In this document: positions 23,564-31,263 of the stretch, piece by piece | How the letters are laid out: the number at the start of each line of letters is the position of its first letter | Position numbering within the stretch: position 1 is the first letter of the stretch | Source: JAVBTT01 sp031556035 | GTDB taxonomy: Bacteria; Bacillota; Clostridia; Oscillospirales; UBA929 | Length of the DNA stretch: 31,263 bases | Assembly: GCA_031556035.1 (NCBI GenBank) | Contig: JAVBTT010000013.1 | Coordinates: forward strand, 1 to 31,263 | Direction: 5' to 3' | Program-made: the position numbers and the translations under genes | Notes under the pieces: generated by a model | Databases searched by the model: none | What the model was told of the DNA's origin: nothing | The model's input: only the letters and a program-made list of their open reading frames with translations

Positions 23564-24477
23564 GTACATCAATGCTGAAGCCTAAAGGCAGGAAAGGGCG
23601 CAGGGGATTTCAAAACCGCTTTGAGGTTATGGATGCGGTAATCTTGGTGATACTTCTGCTTTGGGGACTATTGATAGTAATCCCCTTTGTCAGCGTTATC
23701 GCCACGTCACTCGCAACCCCGAAGGAATACGTGGAATCGACACTGCTTCTGTTCCCCAGAAACCCGACTCTTGATAACTTCAGGAAGCTGTTTGTCGACG
23801 GCAGGATATTTGTCGGGTACCGCACGACCCTGACATTTCTTGTGCTTGGCGTTCCTCTTAATTTGTTCCTTACCACATCGGTAGCGTACGCGCTGAGCCG
23901 TCCGGCTTTCCCTTTGAAGAAATTCTTTTTATACGCTATTTTGTTCACAATGCTCTTTAACGGCGGTATCGTTCCTATGTACCTGCTGATGATGGAGCTG
24001 AACCTGACAAACACAATTTGGTCTGTAATATTCGCGTATGGAATCAACACGTTTTATATGATTATTATGCGCAGTTACTTCCAGTCTCTGCCCGATTCGC
24101 TCATGGAATCGGCCCGTATTGACGGCGCCGGGGAATGGAGGATACTGTTCAGGATTGTGCTCCCCCTTTCAATGCCTATTGTCGCTACCATTATCCTCTT
24201 TTTCAGTGTGGACAGGTGGAACGAGTGGTTCAACGCCATGATTTTTATACGAAAAAACACAATGACACCGCTCCAGTTGGTGCTGCGGAACATGGTTATT
24301 GAGCAAGGTTCGGAGAGGACGGTTGAGGCGTCGCAGTCGGCCATACAGGGAGCCACATCTCAGGAGGGAATGAAGATGGCGGCTGTACTTGTAACGATGC
24401 TTCCCATCATGTGCGCATTCCCGTTTTTGCAGAAATATTTCGTTAAGGGAATCCTCATCGGCGCTGTTAAGGCGTAG
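23560..24477 (+). CDS. ABC transporter permease, LplC/YtcP type
   Basis: 305 residues with about six membrane segments. GLLIVIPFVSVIATSLATPKEYVE near the N-terminus and the EAA loop (LMESARIDGAGEWRILFRIVLPLSMP) identify an LplC/YtcP permease. The C-terminus LQKYFVKGILIGAVKA is characteristic of this group. No ATPase gene is nearby, as is usual. A terminator follows at 24515-24546. Confidence 0.94.
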   Translation: MSTSMLKPKGRKGRRGFQNRFEVMDAVILVILLLWGLLIVIPFVSVIATSLATPKEYVESTLLLFPRNPTLDNFRKLFVDGRIFVGYRTTLTFLVLGVPLNLFLTTSVAYALSRPAFPLKKFFLYAILFTMLFNGGIVPMYLLMMELNLTNTIWSVIFAYGINTFYMIIMRSYFQSLPDSLMESARIDGAGEWRILFRIVLPLSMPIVATIILFFSVDRWNEWFNAMIFIRKNTMTPLQLVLRNMVIEQGSERTVEASQSAIQGATSQEGMKMAAVLVTMLPIMCAFPFLQKYFVKGILIGAVKA

Positions 24478-24514
24478 GACGCCGCCTTCGCAGCTTGTCT
24501 CATTGCGTATTCTG

Positions 24515-24546
24515 AAAACAAGCTCGCGCAAAGCGGGCTTGTTTTT
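24515..24546 (+). terminator. Rho-independent terminator after the LplC-type permease
   Basis: AAAACAAGCTCGC and GCGGGCTTGTTTT form a 13-bp stem with one G-U pair and a GCAAA loop, ending in a TTTTT run. It stands between the importer genes and 24591, so the latter depends on readthrough or its own promoter. Confidence 0.8.
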
Positions 24547-24590
24547 CAATACAGACATCAAATAATTTGCGTCTAAGGGGGCATTGTAAA

Positions 24591-26795
24591 ATGGATATTC
24601 ACTATGGTGATTATGTTGTTACATTTAATAATGGGGGCGTAGAAGTTTTAAAGGGTGATCAAGTACTCTATTTTAACAGACGCCCGATGTACGCGCTTGT
24701 AAAGACCGTTCTGGCAATAACTGAGTTCTATGATGCGCCTTATGAGAAAATCGCCGAAATCAACGGACAAATCCGCGCGGAGGGTGTATTAAAAACGTCT
24801 GCGGGCTCTGAATTGTTGTTTTCGGATGCTTATGAAATGACAGATGCGGGGTTAAAAGTGAGCCGCAGGGTATCAGTGCTCAGAACGGCGGATGATTACG
24901 GCTTTGCGTCAAAAATTTCGTTTGTAATGGCAGCTTCAGATAATATACGGGACTATAATTGCTTCGCTCCTGCCAACTGGTATCGTCAAAACGAGTTCAC
25001 AAATCCCGGTATCATGGGTTACGACCTGGACTGCGAGTATTTTTGGAGACGCGAAGTCAATTACACCCTGCCATTGTATGCCGCCCAAAACAAAGACACG
25101 GGCGAGATGATCATGCTGTCGCGCTGGGCTTCCGACGTGACAATGCGAGATCACGATTTTGAGCAATCAGAGAACATTGTCGACAGGAAGTTCACGATAG
25201 GCTCTATCGGTATCAGCAAGCCCGAAAGCAAAACCCTCAATTATCTGTATTATGGCTTCCCAGTTCGCAAAGAGATTGCTGCCGTGATTGACGGCCTTAC
25301 AATCGATTATGTCTATCCGGGCGCCGACGGGCAGCTTCCCAGAACCGATCCCGGATATAATGTTGACTACATGATGCAGACAAAAACCATGACCTGGATA
25401 TTCCATCCAATGGAGGAGGGGTTCTCTCATTGTTATTCCATAGCCGTCAATTTCGGACGTTACAACGGCTTTTACCCCATGATGCGCGACGCCTGGCGCA
25501 CTGTGTACGCGCGTTTGAGGGATCCTGTTTTTAAGGTCGATCAGGAACTGCAATACCGCAACTGCATGAAATCTCTCGCAAAGCTGACCCGTCAATACGG
25601 CGACTCATGGGGCTTGCCGTTCTCGTGCCGGCTTCCCCAGCTGGATGTCTCAAGCGTTTCCTTCCAGTTTGGCTTTGTTGGGCAGCAGCCGGGCATAGGT
25701 TATCAGCTCATTCGCTACGGCGATATGGAAAGCGACCGAGAAGCCTTTCAGAAGGGCGTCAATATCGTCGACTTTTGGGTGAGCACCGCAATGACGGATT
25801 TCGGCGCGCCAAACGTGTGTTATAATCCCGCCATTGATGGCTTTGAGCCAATGCCCTTTTGGATCAGGATGATTGCCGACGGATTGGAAAACATCCTCGA
25901 CGCCTACGTTTATATGAGAAAAAAGGGTGAAAACCGCGTCGAATGGCTGGAATTTTGCCGTAAGGCCGCAGATTGGCTTGTCCGCGTTCAAAACGATGAC
26001 GGGAGCTGGTACCGCGCGTACAATACGGGTGACGGGTCAATGCGCATGGAATCAAAGGCAAATACAATTAGCGCAGTCAGATTTCTTATACAGTTCTACC
26101 TGGTTACCGGCAATGAAAATTACAAGCTGGCGGCTCTCAAAGCGGGCGAATGGTCATACGACAATGTATACTTGAACATGGAGTACCGCGGGTCGACCTG
26201 CGACAATACCGATATAATCGACAATGAATCCGGCATATACGCCATGTTCGGGTTTCTCTCCCTCTACGATTTGACAGGGGAGCAAAAATGGCTGGACGCC
26301 CTGATCGGCGCCGCCGACTTCACGGAAACCTGGACATATGTGTGGTCATTCCCAATGCAAGTGCCCTGGCCGAATCACCCCTTTAACAAGAACTCTTTCA
26401 GCGGTCAGAGCCCTGTAACCATCGGCGGCGGGGGCGGGGATATGTATATGGCGGCATGCGCGTATGTTTACTACAGACTTTACGTAATAACAGGCGACGC
26501 GCATTATCGAGATTACGCCGAATTTATCCACAACAACACACGCCAGGCCAATGATGTGGACGGCAGCTTTGGTTATGCCCTCCCCGGTCTGTCCCATGAG
26601 GGCGGACACTTTGCCCGGCAGACGTTCTCAAGCCATTATCACTGGCTGCCGTGGGTGACATACGTGGAAATCGACCCAGCCTCACGCCTTTATGATACCT
26701 TCAGCGCGTATGATATTGCCGGAGCCGAGAAGCTCAGCCAGGAGGAGCGGGCTGCCCGAAACCGGATTTATGATTCATACGCGAGATTTTATTGA
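24591..26795 (+). CDS. Uncharacterised protein, beta-sandwich plus (alpha/alpha)6 glycosidase-like domain
   Basis: 734 residues, no signal peptide, so cytoplasmic. The first ~330 residues look beta-rich. From about 350 a helical repeat region resembles (alpha/alpha)6 toroid carbohydrate enzymes: WLVRVQNDDGSWYRAYNTGDG (DGSW 470-473), TDIIDNESGIYAMFGFLSLYDLTGEQKWLDA and YYRLYVITGDAHYRDYAEF. Possible active-site stretches are a GGGGGD motif at 612-617 and GLSHEGGHF at 666-674. I cannot place it in a numbered GH or PL family. Position directly after an Lpl-type importer suggests it processes the imported oligosaccharide. AAGGGGG before the ATG at 24591 supports the start; upstream in-frame codons lie in the terminator region. 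Confidence 0.8.
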   Translation: MDIHYGDYVVTFNNGGVEVLKGDQVLYFNRRPMYALVKTVLAITEFYDAPYEKIAEINGQIRAEGVLKTSAGSELLFSDAYEMTDAGLKVSRRVSVLRTADDYGFASKISFVMAASDNIRDYNCFAPANWYRQNEFTNPGIMGYDLDCEYFWRREVNYTLPLYAAQNKDTGEMIMLSRWASDVTMRDHDFEQSENIVDRKFTIGSIGISKPESKTLNYLYYGFPVRKEIAAVIDGLTIDYVYPGADGQLPRTDPGYNVDYMMQTKTMTWIFHPMEEGFSHCYSIAVNFGRYNGFYPMMRDAWRTVYARLRDPVFKVDQELQYRNCMKSLAKLTRQYGDSWGLPFSCRLPQLDVSSVSFQFGFVGQQPGIGYQLIRYGDMESDREAFQKGVNIVDFWVSTAMTDFGAPNVCYNPAIDGFEPMPFWIRMIADGLENILDAYVYMRKKGENRVEWLEFCRKAADWLVRVQNDDGSWYRAYNTGDGSMRMESKANTISAVRFLIQFYLVTGNENYKLAALKAGEWSYDNVYLNMEYRGSTCDNTDIIDNESGIYAMFGFLSLYDLTGEQKWLDALIGAADFTETWTYVWSFPMQVPWPNHPFNKNSFSGQSPVTIGGGGGDMYMAACAYVYYRLYVITGDAHYRDYAEFIHNNTRQANDVDGSFGYALPGLSHEGGHFARQTFSSHYHWLPWVTYVEIDPASRLYDTFSAYDIAGAEKLSQEERAARNRIYDSYARFY

Positions 26796-26804
26796 TGTAC
26801 CAGT

Positions 26805-26835
26805 TAAACCTTGCCGCCAGTGGTGGCAAGGTTTA
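26805..26835 (+). terminator. Hairpin terminator after the 734-residue protein gene
   Basis: TAAACCTTGCCGCC and GGTGGCAAGGTTTA form a 14-bp stem with one G-U pair and a 3-nt AGT loop, starting 9 nt after the stop codon. The U-tract is short and lies inside the stem end. Confidence 0.7.
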
Positions 26836-26988
26836 ATCGTGGGACCAAAAAAGAACACTTTTTAAAGCGGATAAAACCATATTGTTCCGGCATATCAAGC
26901 CTGAATAATAATTTCTGCTATTAAGTGGGATAAGTGCAGGGCGCTCTCCGAGCCCACCTTCCTGTTTTAGTTTATAAATGTGAACAAA

Positions 26989-27007
26989 GTAAAAACATGC
27001 ACATAGA
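26989..27007 (+). promoter_or_regulatory. 19-bp element shared by E3 and E1 upstream regions
   Basis: GTAAAAACATGCACATAGA, identical to the minus-strand sequence at 1813-1831, about 300 nt before the E3 start. Candidate regulator site or core of a shared promoter. Confidence 0.5.
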
Positions 27008-27037
27008 TTACTGCTAAAAAAACATGTACAATATTAG

Positions 27038-27070
27038 ATATAGACAAAAATGCGGTTATTTTGTCTATAT
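27038..27070. promoter_or_regulatory. 12-bp inverted repeat, possible operator
   Basis: ATATAGACAAAA (27038-27049) and its exact complement TTTTGTCTATAT (27059-27070) around a 9-nt AT-rich centre. A partial third copy, GAGACAAAAAG, follows near 27092. It is AT-rich with no U-tract after it, which fits a protein-binding operator better than a terminator. Confidence 0.5.
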
Positions 27071-27145
27071 GCAGCAGCAGATGATTTTATGTGAGACAAA
27101 AAGAGCGCTGCCTTGTTTGTATTCCTGTATTTCCGGAGGTGATTG

Positions 27146-27163
27146 ATGCAGATTCAATTATAA
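27146..27163 (+). CDS. Five-codon leader ORF (MQIQL) upstream of E3
   Basis: ATG at 27146 is preceded by GGAGGTGATTG, a perfect Shine-Dalgarno at 6-nt spacing, and the frame ends with TAA after five codons. Such a strong site on such a short ORF, followed by a terminator, recalls attenuation leaders. E1 has the same SD spacing in its leader. Function is inferred only. Confidence 0.35.
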   Translation: MQIQL

Positions 27164-27201
27164 TACTAATTCCGTGTTAACATCTTTCGAACAGCAACCG
27201 C

Positions 27202-27225
27202 AAAAACTTGCCGAGGCAGGTTTTT
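27202..27225 (+). terminator. Intrinsic terminator inside the E3 leader
   Basis: AAAAACTTGCC and GGCAGGTTTTT form an 11-bp stem with one G-U pair and a 2-nt apex, ending in five T. It lies 85 nt before E3 and 39 nt after the leader ORF, so transcripts from further upstream must read through it, or E3 has a promoter after it. Confidence 0.65.
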
Positions 27226-27309
27226 CCGTTTATTTGTCCGGGTCTTAACCAGGTATTAGTGTTACAAGCCTGTTCTGTGTATAAAAAAAGAAATGGAGAG
27301 AAAAGGAAA

Positions 27310-30300
27310 ATGAAATCTAAAGCGTTTGTCGCGTTTTTAATGGCTTTCCTTATGATCTTTAATCTGTGCACCGCCCTGGCTGCGCCCGCAAACACGACGG
27401 GTCAGACCCAGGAAAACACTGAATCCCTGGACGTCACATTTGATCTACAGACCATCAACTGGATAATGCGCGAGCGCGTGACCGCGGTTACCATGGACAT
27501 GGGCCGCGAGATTGACGGAAACTCGCTCGACCTGAACACCTTCACGGTTCATGTGCGGAGCACAGACCCCAGGACCGGAAACACCGTGGCCGGCGCCACA
27601 GCCTACCGCAACATCAGCAAAGTCTATGTCAACGACGCGCCCGAACTGACGGACGATCCCCCCTCCACGGGGAGATACGTTGTCATCGAATTGGTCTGGT
27701 GGCCCATTGCACAGGCGACGGGCGCCGCGACACAGGGCGACAGCTTCACCTACAAGCAGTACTACACAGTCACCCAGACCAAGGCTTTCCAGGCCACCGG
27801 CGGAGCGGTCGAGCCCGGCGACATCAACTATATTCAGGGGCAGACCATAAATGAGCTTCTTGCCAAGTTTGAGTACGGCACGACCGGGCCGGAAGGCACA
27901 GGCACTCCGTTCAGGCTGTTCAGGCCGGAAAACGTCGATCTCGACAAGCCCCAGCCGCTGGTTCTGCTGCTCCACGGCAACGGACAGGGCGCTGTGGACG
28001 ACGAGACCGTCATCCGCTGGCAGAACAACGCCTACTTTGCCTGGCCCGAAGTTCAGGAGGAGTACCCCTCCTACGTGCTGATCCCGTCGGCCAGACCCAA
28101 CGAATGGCAGAGTAATAACCATATAAACAACCTGCATGACTACATCCAGGGGATGGTGGACGATGGCCTCGTGGACGCTAACCGTATCTACATAACCGGC
28201 TCCTCCATGGGCGGCAGAGGCACCTGGGCCTTCATCCAGCAGTATCCCGACTTTTTCGCGGCCGCCAATCCGATGTCCGCACAGAATGAACAGCGAAGCG
28301 TCGAAAATGCGAAGAAGCTCGCCGACCTGCCGATCTGGACCTTTGTTACGGCAGGCGACAGCGCGAGCATCGTGAACGGCGCAAAAGACTTTGACAGCAA
28401 TTACAGCCAATACCTGAACAACTACAAGCTCACCATCCTGCCTCACAACAACATTCTTGAGTACAAGGGCATGTGGTACTCCACACCGGGAGACGGCAAC
28501 ACGCCGGCCGCACACGCCTCATGGCTGATTGCCTACAACTACTACGGCTACAACAACCTCCCCGAATCAGCGGCGTACCCGCACCTCGTCGATTACGAGC
28601 GCGGCAGGCTGGTCGACTGGATGTTCGCTCAGAGCAAGGCGCCGAAAGCCACCGAGTGGCGTCTTGTTGACCCGGCCAATATCGAGCTTGGCAGGAGCTA
28701 TGTCATCGTGTCCGAGTTCGGCGCACTGGCCAACGAGCTTGTGACGAGTACGTGGATTTCCACTATCACTTCCCCTTTGGCCGGCTTGGCGGGAAAACCA
28801 GTTGAGTATTCCGCCGGAGGAAGCTTTGCCACAGGCGCTAATATCGTGGGCGGCGTAACGGACGATATGATCTGGCAGTTCGGCGCAGGCGGCAACACTG
28901 CGGCGGAGAACAGCGGCCTCGGCACAGGCGCCGGATACTATATCAGGAACGACGCACCCGGTGCCGGCGGCGGCAGGGCTCCCCTGAGAAGGGAATCCAG
29001 CAACAACTTGCAGATAGCGCCTTTTAACTCGACCAATGCGGTCGCCAACGCAAACCAGCAGAGCGTACTGTTGCATGTTGCCGACGCGGCAACACGCACA
29101 GTCGGCTTGTACATATGGGGCGGCAACAACGCGTGGAACTTTGCCGTGCAGGGCAGGGAAGACGGTTTCACCCTGATGAGCCCGAGCGCATCCACTACTT
29201 CGGGGGCGGCTCTCCTTGCCTTGTTAGAGAGCGAGGAGTCCGCGATCAAGATTTATGAGCGTGACGTACCCGCCGTCACAGAGCATTTCATCATGTCTTC
29301 GGCCGGCGCGAACGGCACAATCAGCCCGACTTCCCTGTCAGGCCATGTCTGGGTGGAAGAGGGAAAAGACCAGGTGTTCACCTTTACCCCCGCATACGGC
29401 TACATTGTAGACGAAGTAAGGATTAATAACGTTGTAACACCGGTTACAGGCAACTCATACACATTCGCCAATGTTACGGACAGCACCAACACAATCAGTG
29501 TAACATTCAAAGTAGACCCGAGTAAAATTCCTGTGCCCCTTAACTTCAAGGTGTACAACGACGTTTTCGCCAGCGGTCCGGTGACTTCGGCACTGATCGT
29601 AGACCTCGGCGAAGGCAACGCTGCTAACCGTACCGACATTGCCGACGTCAACTTCTCGGTGTCCGCAAGGAACACGCAGCAGAACGGCACCACCGTTATT
29701 TACAATGGGCCGCGCATTGTCAGCAGGGCTTATGTGAATACCAAACCTGAGCTGCTGGGCTACATCACACCCGCACCCGGTTCCGCAGGCGTTGTTACAG
29801 GCAATGACCTGCCCTCGGCAGGACGTTACATCATTATTGAGTTGGAGTTTATGAGCCCTCAAACCGGACCGCTTCCGGGTGCGATGGGTTCCGGTGGATT
29901 GGATCAAGTACAGGTGCCAATCTACAACTATAGCATTAGCGTAGACAGGGACATCAAGCTGACGAACACCAGCGAACTCTTTCCGAACTTTGTTCAGACA
30001 GAGGTAGTAAGCCCGATACTTGACAAATTCGTTGCGACCACCACGGCACCCGCAGGCAATTCGCCCATCCTGCTGTATGAGGACGAATCTTGGCAGGCCG
30101 ACGGACCGCTCCCGATATTCATCTACAACCATGGCGGCGGCCGCGGCGGCAACCAACCCTTTGGGCCTCTTATGACCTCGAACGGCGCGTCAATGCTCGC
30201 GAGATATCAGATTGAGAATCCGGGCAGATACAACGCGCACATCATAGCGACACAAAACATCAATGCCGCCAACATCAAAGCGTTTGTCGAAAAAATGATT

Positions 30301-31263
30301 GCAGAGGGCAAGGTAGATAAGAATCGCGTCTACATGTCCGGCTTCTCGGCGGGCAGCTCAAGCACAGTGAACTTCATGGTTCAGAACCCGGGCTTTCTGG
30401 CGGCGATTGTACCGATTGGCGGTCAAAGTGTAACATGGCCCAGCGCGGAGACTCTTGAGGCTAACCCCGCGATTTTTGATACAGCAGTTTGGGCGCAAAT
30501 CAACCTTTTAGACAATAACCCCACAAGCTCCCCCCGCTGGTTAGAATTCTTCACAAACGGCCCTGGCACTGGATTCAAGAACGGTAATCTGACCGTCCTG
30601 GAAACCAATCAGGCGTTTAACTACCCGTTCCTCGGCTTAAACTGGTCTTCCACGCACGAATCGGAATCCGCGGTGTTCAGCAATAAAATTGGTCAGACCA
30701 AAGCGCTGAACCGTATCGGCCCGAGCCATGAAGCGTACTGGGACAAGAACATCTTCGACTGGATGTTCGATCAGAGCAGGGCGGCGGCGGAGCCCGACGT
30801 CACCATAACCTCCTCGATCAAGACGATCGTTGCCGGATGCGCGGCCAATATCCCGGCCGAAGTCGTATTCACCGGCGACCCGGTCGCCTTCAAGCTGGGG
30901 CTGTACAATCCAGCCGGCGAGCTGCTCGGCATGATCGACATCTCAGCTGACGGCAAGTACACATTCAGGCTCGACGCTGCGGACGCGGTGGCCGGAACCT
31001 ACACGATCAGGCCCGTCGGGGTGGTTGACGGCGTCACCATCACCTGCGTTGCGCAGCCCGCTGATCTGTGGACGCCCGTCGTCACGGTGAACGGTGATAC
31101 GGTGACCATCACGTTTGCCGCACAGGTTTCGTTCAACGCCTCCAAGAAGTCGGTGAAGCTCGACGGAGCCGCAATCAGCAACAGCAAAGTCAGCGCGGTC
31201 GGAAACGCCATTACAATCTCAGGCGTGACCGTCAGCGAAGGCCAGAAGCTGGTTATTGCGGGC
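27310..31263 (+). CDS. Secreted multi-modular esterase E3 with two esterase modules, 3' end outside window
   Basis: 1318 codons without a stop up to the window edge. Signal peptide 1-25 (MKSKAFVAFLMAF, ALA cleavage), nearly the same as in E1. Esterase module A, about 40-445: Ig-like domain, LLHGNGQG (Asn where the paralogues have Gly), GSSMGG with Ser299, LPIWTFVTAGDS, and His in AAHASW. From Trp450 the unassigned WRLVDPANIELGRSY domain, then an InlB-type repeat (GTISPTSLSGHVWVEEGKD). Module B resembles E2 module 1: Ig-like domain, YNHGGGRGG, GFSAGS with Ser1013. It ends in the C-terminal Ig-like pair shared with E2, cut by the edge. By comparison with E2 only about 20 residues should be missing. 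GGAGAG upstream, in a context shared with E1, supports the start. Probable role: deacylation of hemicellulose outside the cell. Confidence 0.92.
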   Translation, partial: MKSKAFVAFLMAFLMIFNLCTALAAPANTTGQTQENTESLDVTFDLQTINWIMRERVTAVTMDMGREIDGNSLDLNTFTVHVRSTDPRTGNTVAGATAYRNISKVYVNDAPELTDDPPSTGRYVVIELVWWPIAQATGAATQGDSFTYKQYYTVTQTKAFQATGGAVEPGDINYIQGQTINELLAKFEYGTTGPEGTGTPFRLFRPENVDLDKPQPLVLLLHGNGQGAVDDETVIRWQNNAYFAWPEVQEEYPSYVLIPSARPNEWQSNNHINNLHDYIQGMVDDGLVDANRIYITGSSMGGRGTWAFIQQYPDFFAAANPMSAQNEQRSVENAKKLADLPIWTFVTAGDSASIVNGAKDFDSNYSQYLNNYKLTILPHNNILEYKGMWYSTPGDGNTPAAHASWLIAYNYYGYNNLPESAAYPHLVDYERGRLVDWMFAQSKAPKATEWRLVDPANIELGRSYVIVSEFGALANELVTSTWISTITSPLAGLAGKPVEYSAGGSFATGANIVGGVTDDMIWQFGAGGNTAAENSGLGTGAGYYIRNDAPGAGGGRAPLRRESSNNLQIAPFNSTNAVANANQQSVLLHVADAATRTVGLYIWGGNNAWNFAVQGREDGFTLMSPSASTTSGAALLALLESEESAIKIYERDVPAVTEHFIMSSAGANGTISPTSLSGHVWVEEGKDQVFTFTPAYGYIVDEVRINNVVTPVTGNSYTFANVTDSTNTISVTFKVDPSKIPVPLNFKVYNDVFASGPVTSALIVDLGEGNAANRTDIADVNFSVSARNTQQNGTTVIYNGPRIVSRAYVNTKPELLGYITPAPGSAGVVTGNDLPSAGRYIIIELEFMSPQTGPLPGAMGSGGLDQVQVPIYNYSISVDRDIKLTNTSELFPNFVQTEVVSPILDKFVATTTAPAGNSPILLYEDESWQADGPLPIFIYNHGGGRGGNQPFGPLMTSNGASMLARYQIENPGRYNAHIIATQNINAANIKAFVEKMIAEGKVDKNRVYMSGFSAGSSSTVNFMVQNPGFLAAIVPIGGQSVTWPSAETLEANPAIFDTAVWAQINLLDNNPTSSPRWLEFFTNGPGTGFKNGNLTVLETNQAFNYPFLGLNWSSTHESESAVFSNKIGQTKALNRIGPSHEAYWDKNIFDWMFDQSRAAAEPDVTITSSIKTIVAGCAANIPAEVVFTGDPVAFKLGLYNPAGELLGMIDISADGKYTFRLDAADAVAGTYTIRPVGVVDGVTITCVAQPADLWTPVVTVNGDTVTITFAAQVSFNASKKSVKLDGAAISNSKVSAVGNAITISGVTVSEGQKLVIAG
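30796..30911 (+). repeat. Segment near-identical to 20097-20212 (E2)
   Basis: Two differences in 116 aligned nt by hand count, inside the region encoding the first C-terminal Ig-like domain. Flanking DNA is clearly more divergent. Confidence 0.9.

Larger units (their letters stand above)
26796..27309. other. Long leader/promoter region of E3
   Basis: This 514-nt region carries, in order, a terminator (26805-26835), the 19-bp element shared with E1 (26989-27007), a 12-bp inverted repeat (27038-27070), a five-codon leader ORF with a perfect ribosome binding site (27146-27163) and a second terminator (27202-27225) about 85 nt before E3. No protein gene of normal size is seen and no consensus promoter pair could be chosen. 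Confidence 0.55.

Overview
The window looks like the genome of a Gram-positive, Clostridia-like (Firmicutes) plant-fibre degrader. Supporting signs are strong AGGAGG-type ribosome binding sites, lipobox sugar-binding lipoproteins, LplB/YtcP-type permeases, a GH120 xylosidase whose closest relative known to me is Thermoanaerobacterium XylC, and long Sec-secreted modular proteins. The species cannot be named from the sequence. I see no tRNA, rRNA, CRISPR array, transposase or phage gene.

Layout. (1) Positions 1-1488, minus: the 5' part of a secreted esterase (called E1 here), cut by the window edge. (2) Positions 1892-11800, minus: one long operon-like block. In order of transcription it holds an SDR dehydrogenase, a GntR/FadR repressor, split transketolase N and C subunits, a GarR-like 3-hydroxyacid dehydrogenase, a sugar-binding lipoprotein, two ABC permeases, a GH43 xylosidase/arabinofuranosidase and an AraC-type regulator lacking an N-terminal domain. 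A consensus minus-strand promoter (11946-11974) and a FadR-type palindrome (11887-11907) lie in front of it. (3) Positions 12297-20624, plus: a cytoplasmic GH120 beta-xylosidase, then a 2072-residue secreted protein (E2) with four esterase modules in one chain. (4) Positions 20767-26795, plus: a second importer (LplA/LplB/LplC type) and an uncharacterised (alpha/alpha)6-type protein. (5) Positions 27310-31263, plus: a third secreted esterase (E3) with two esterase modules, cut by the right edge.

How it fits together (inference). E1, E2 and E3 would remove acyl groups such as acetyl or feruloyl esters from xylan-like polymers outside the cell. The two importers, both without their own ATPase gene, would take up the oligosaccharides. 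GH43 and GH120, which lack signal peptides, would split them in the cytoplasm. The SDR, transketolase and GarR-like enzymes would process an unusual sugar or sugar acid. No isomerase or kinase accompanies them, so the exact route is unclear.

Most unusual points: the four-esterase polypeptide; the mosaic relationship of E1, E2 and E3 with near-identical DNA blocks; a 19-bp element and a strong SD-ATG leader ORF shared upstream of E1 and E3; a terminator inside the E3 leader; and strong hairpins between binding-protein and permease genes in both importer operons.
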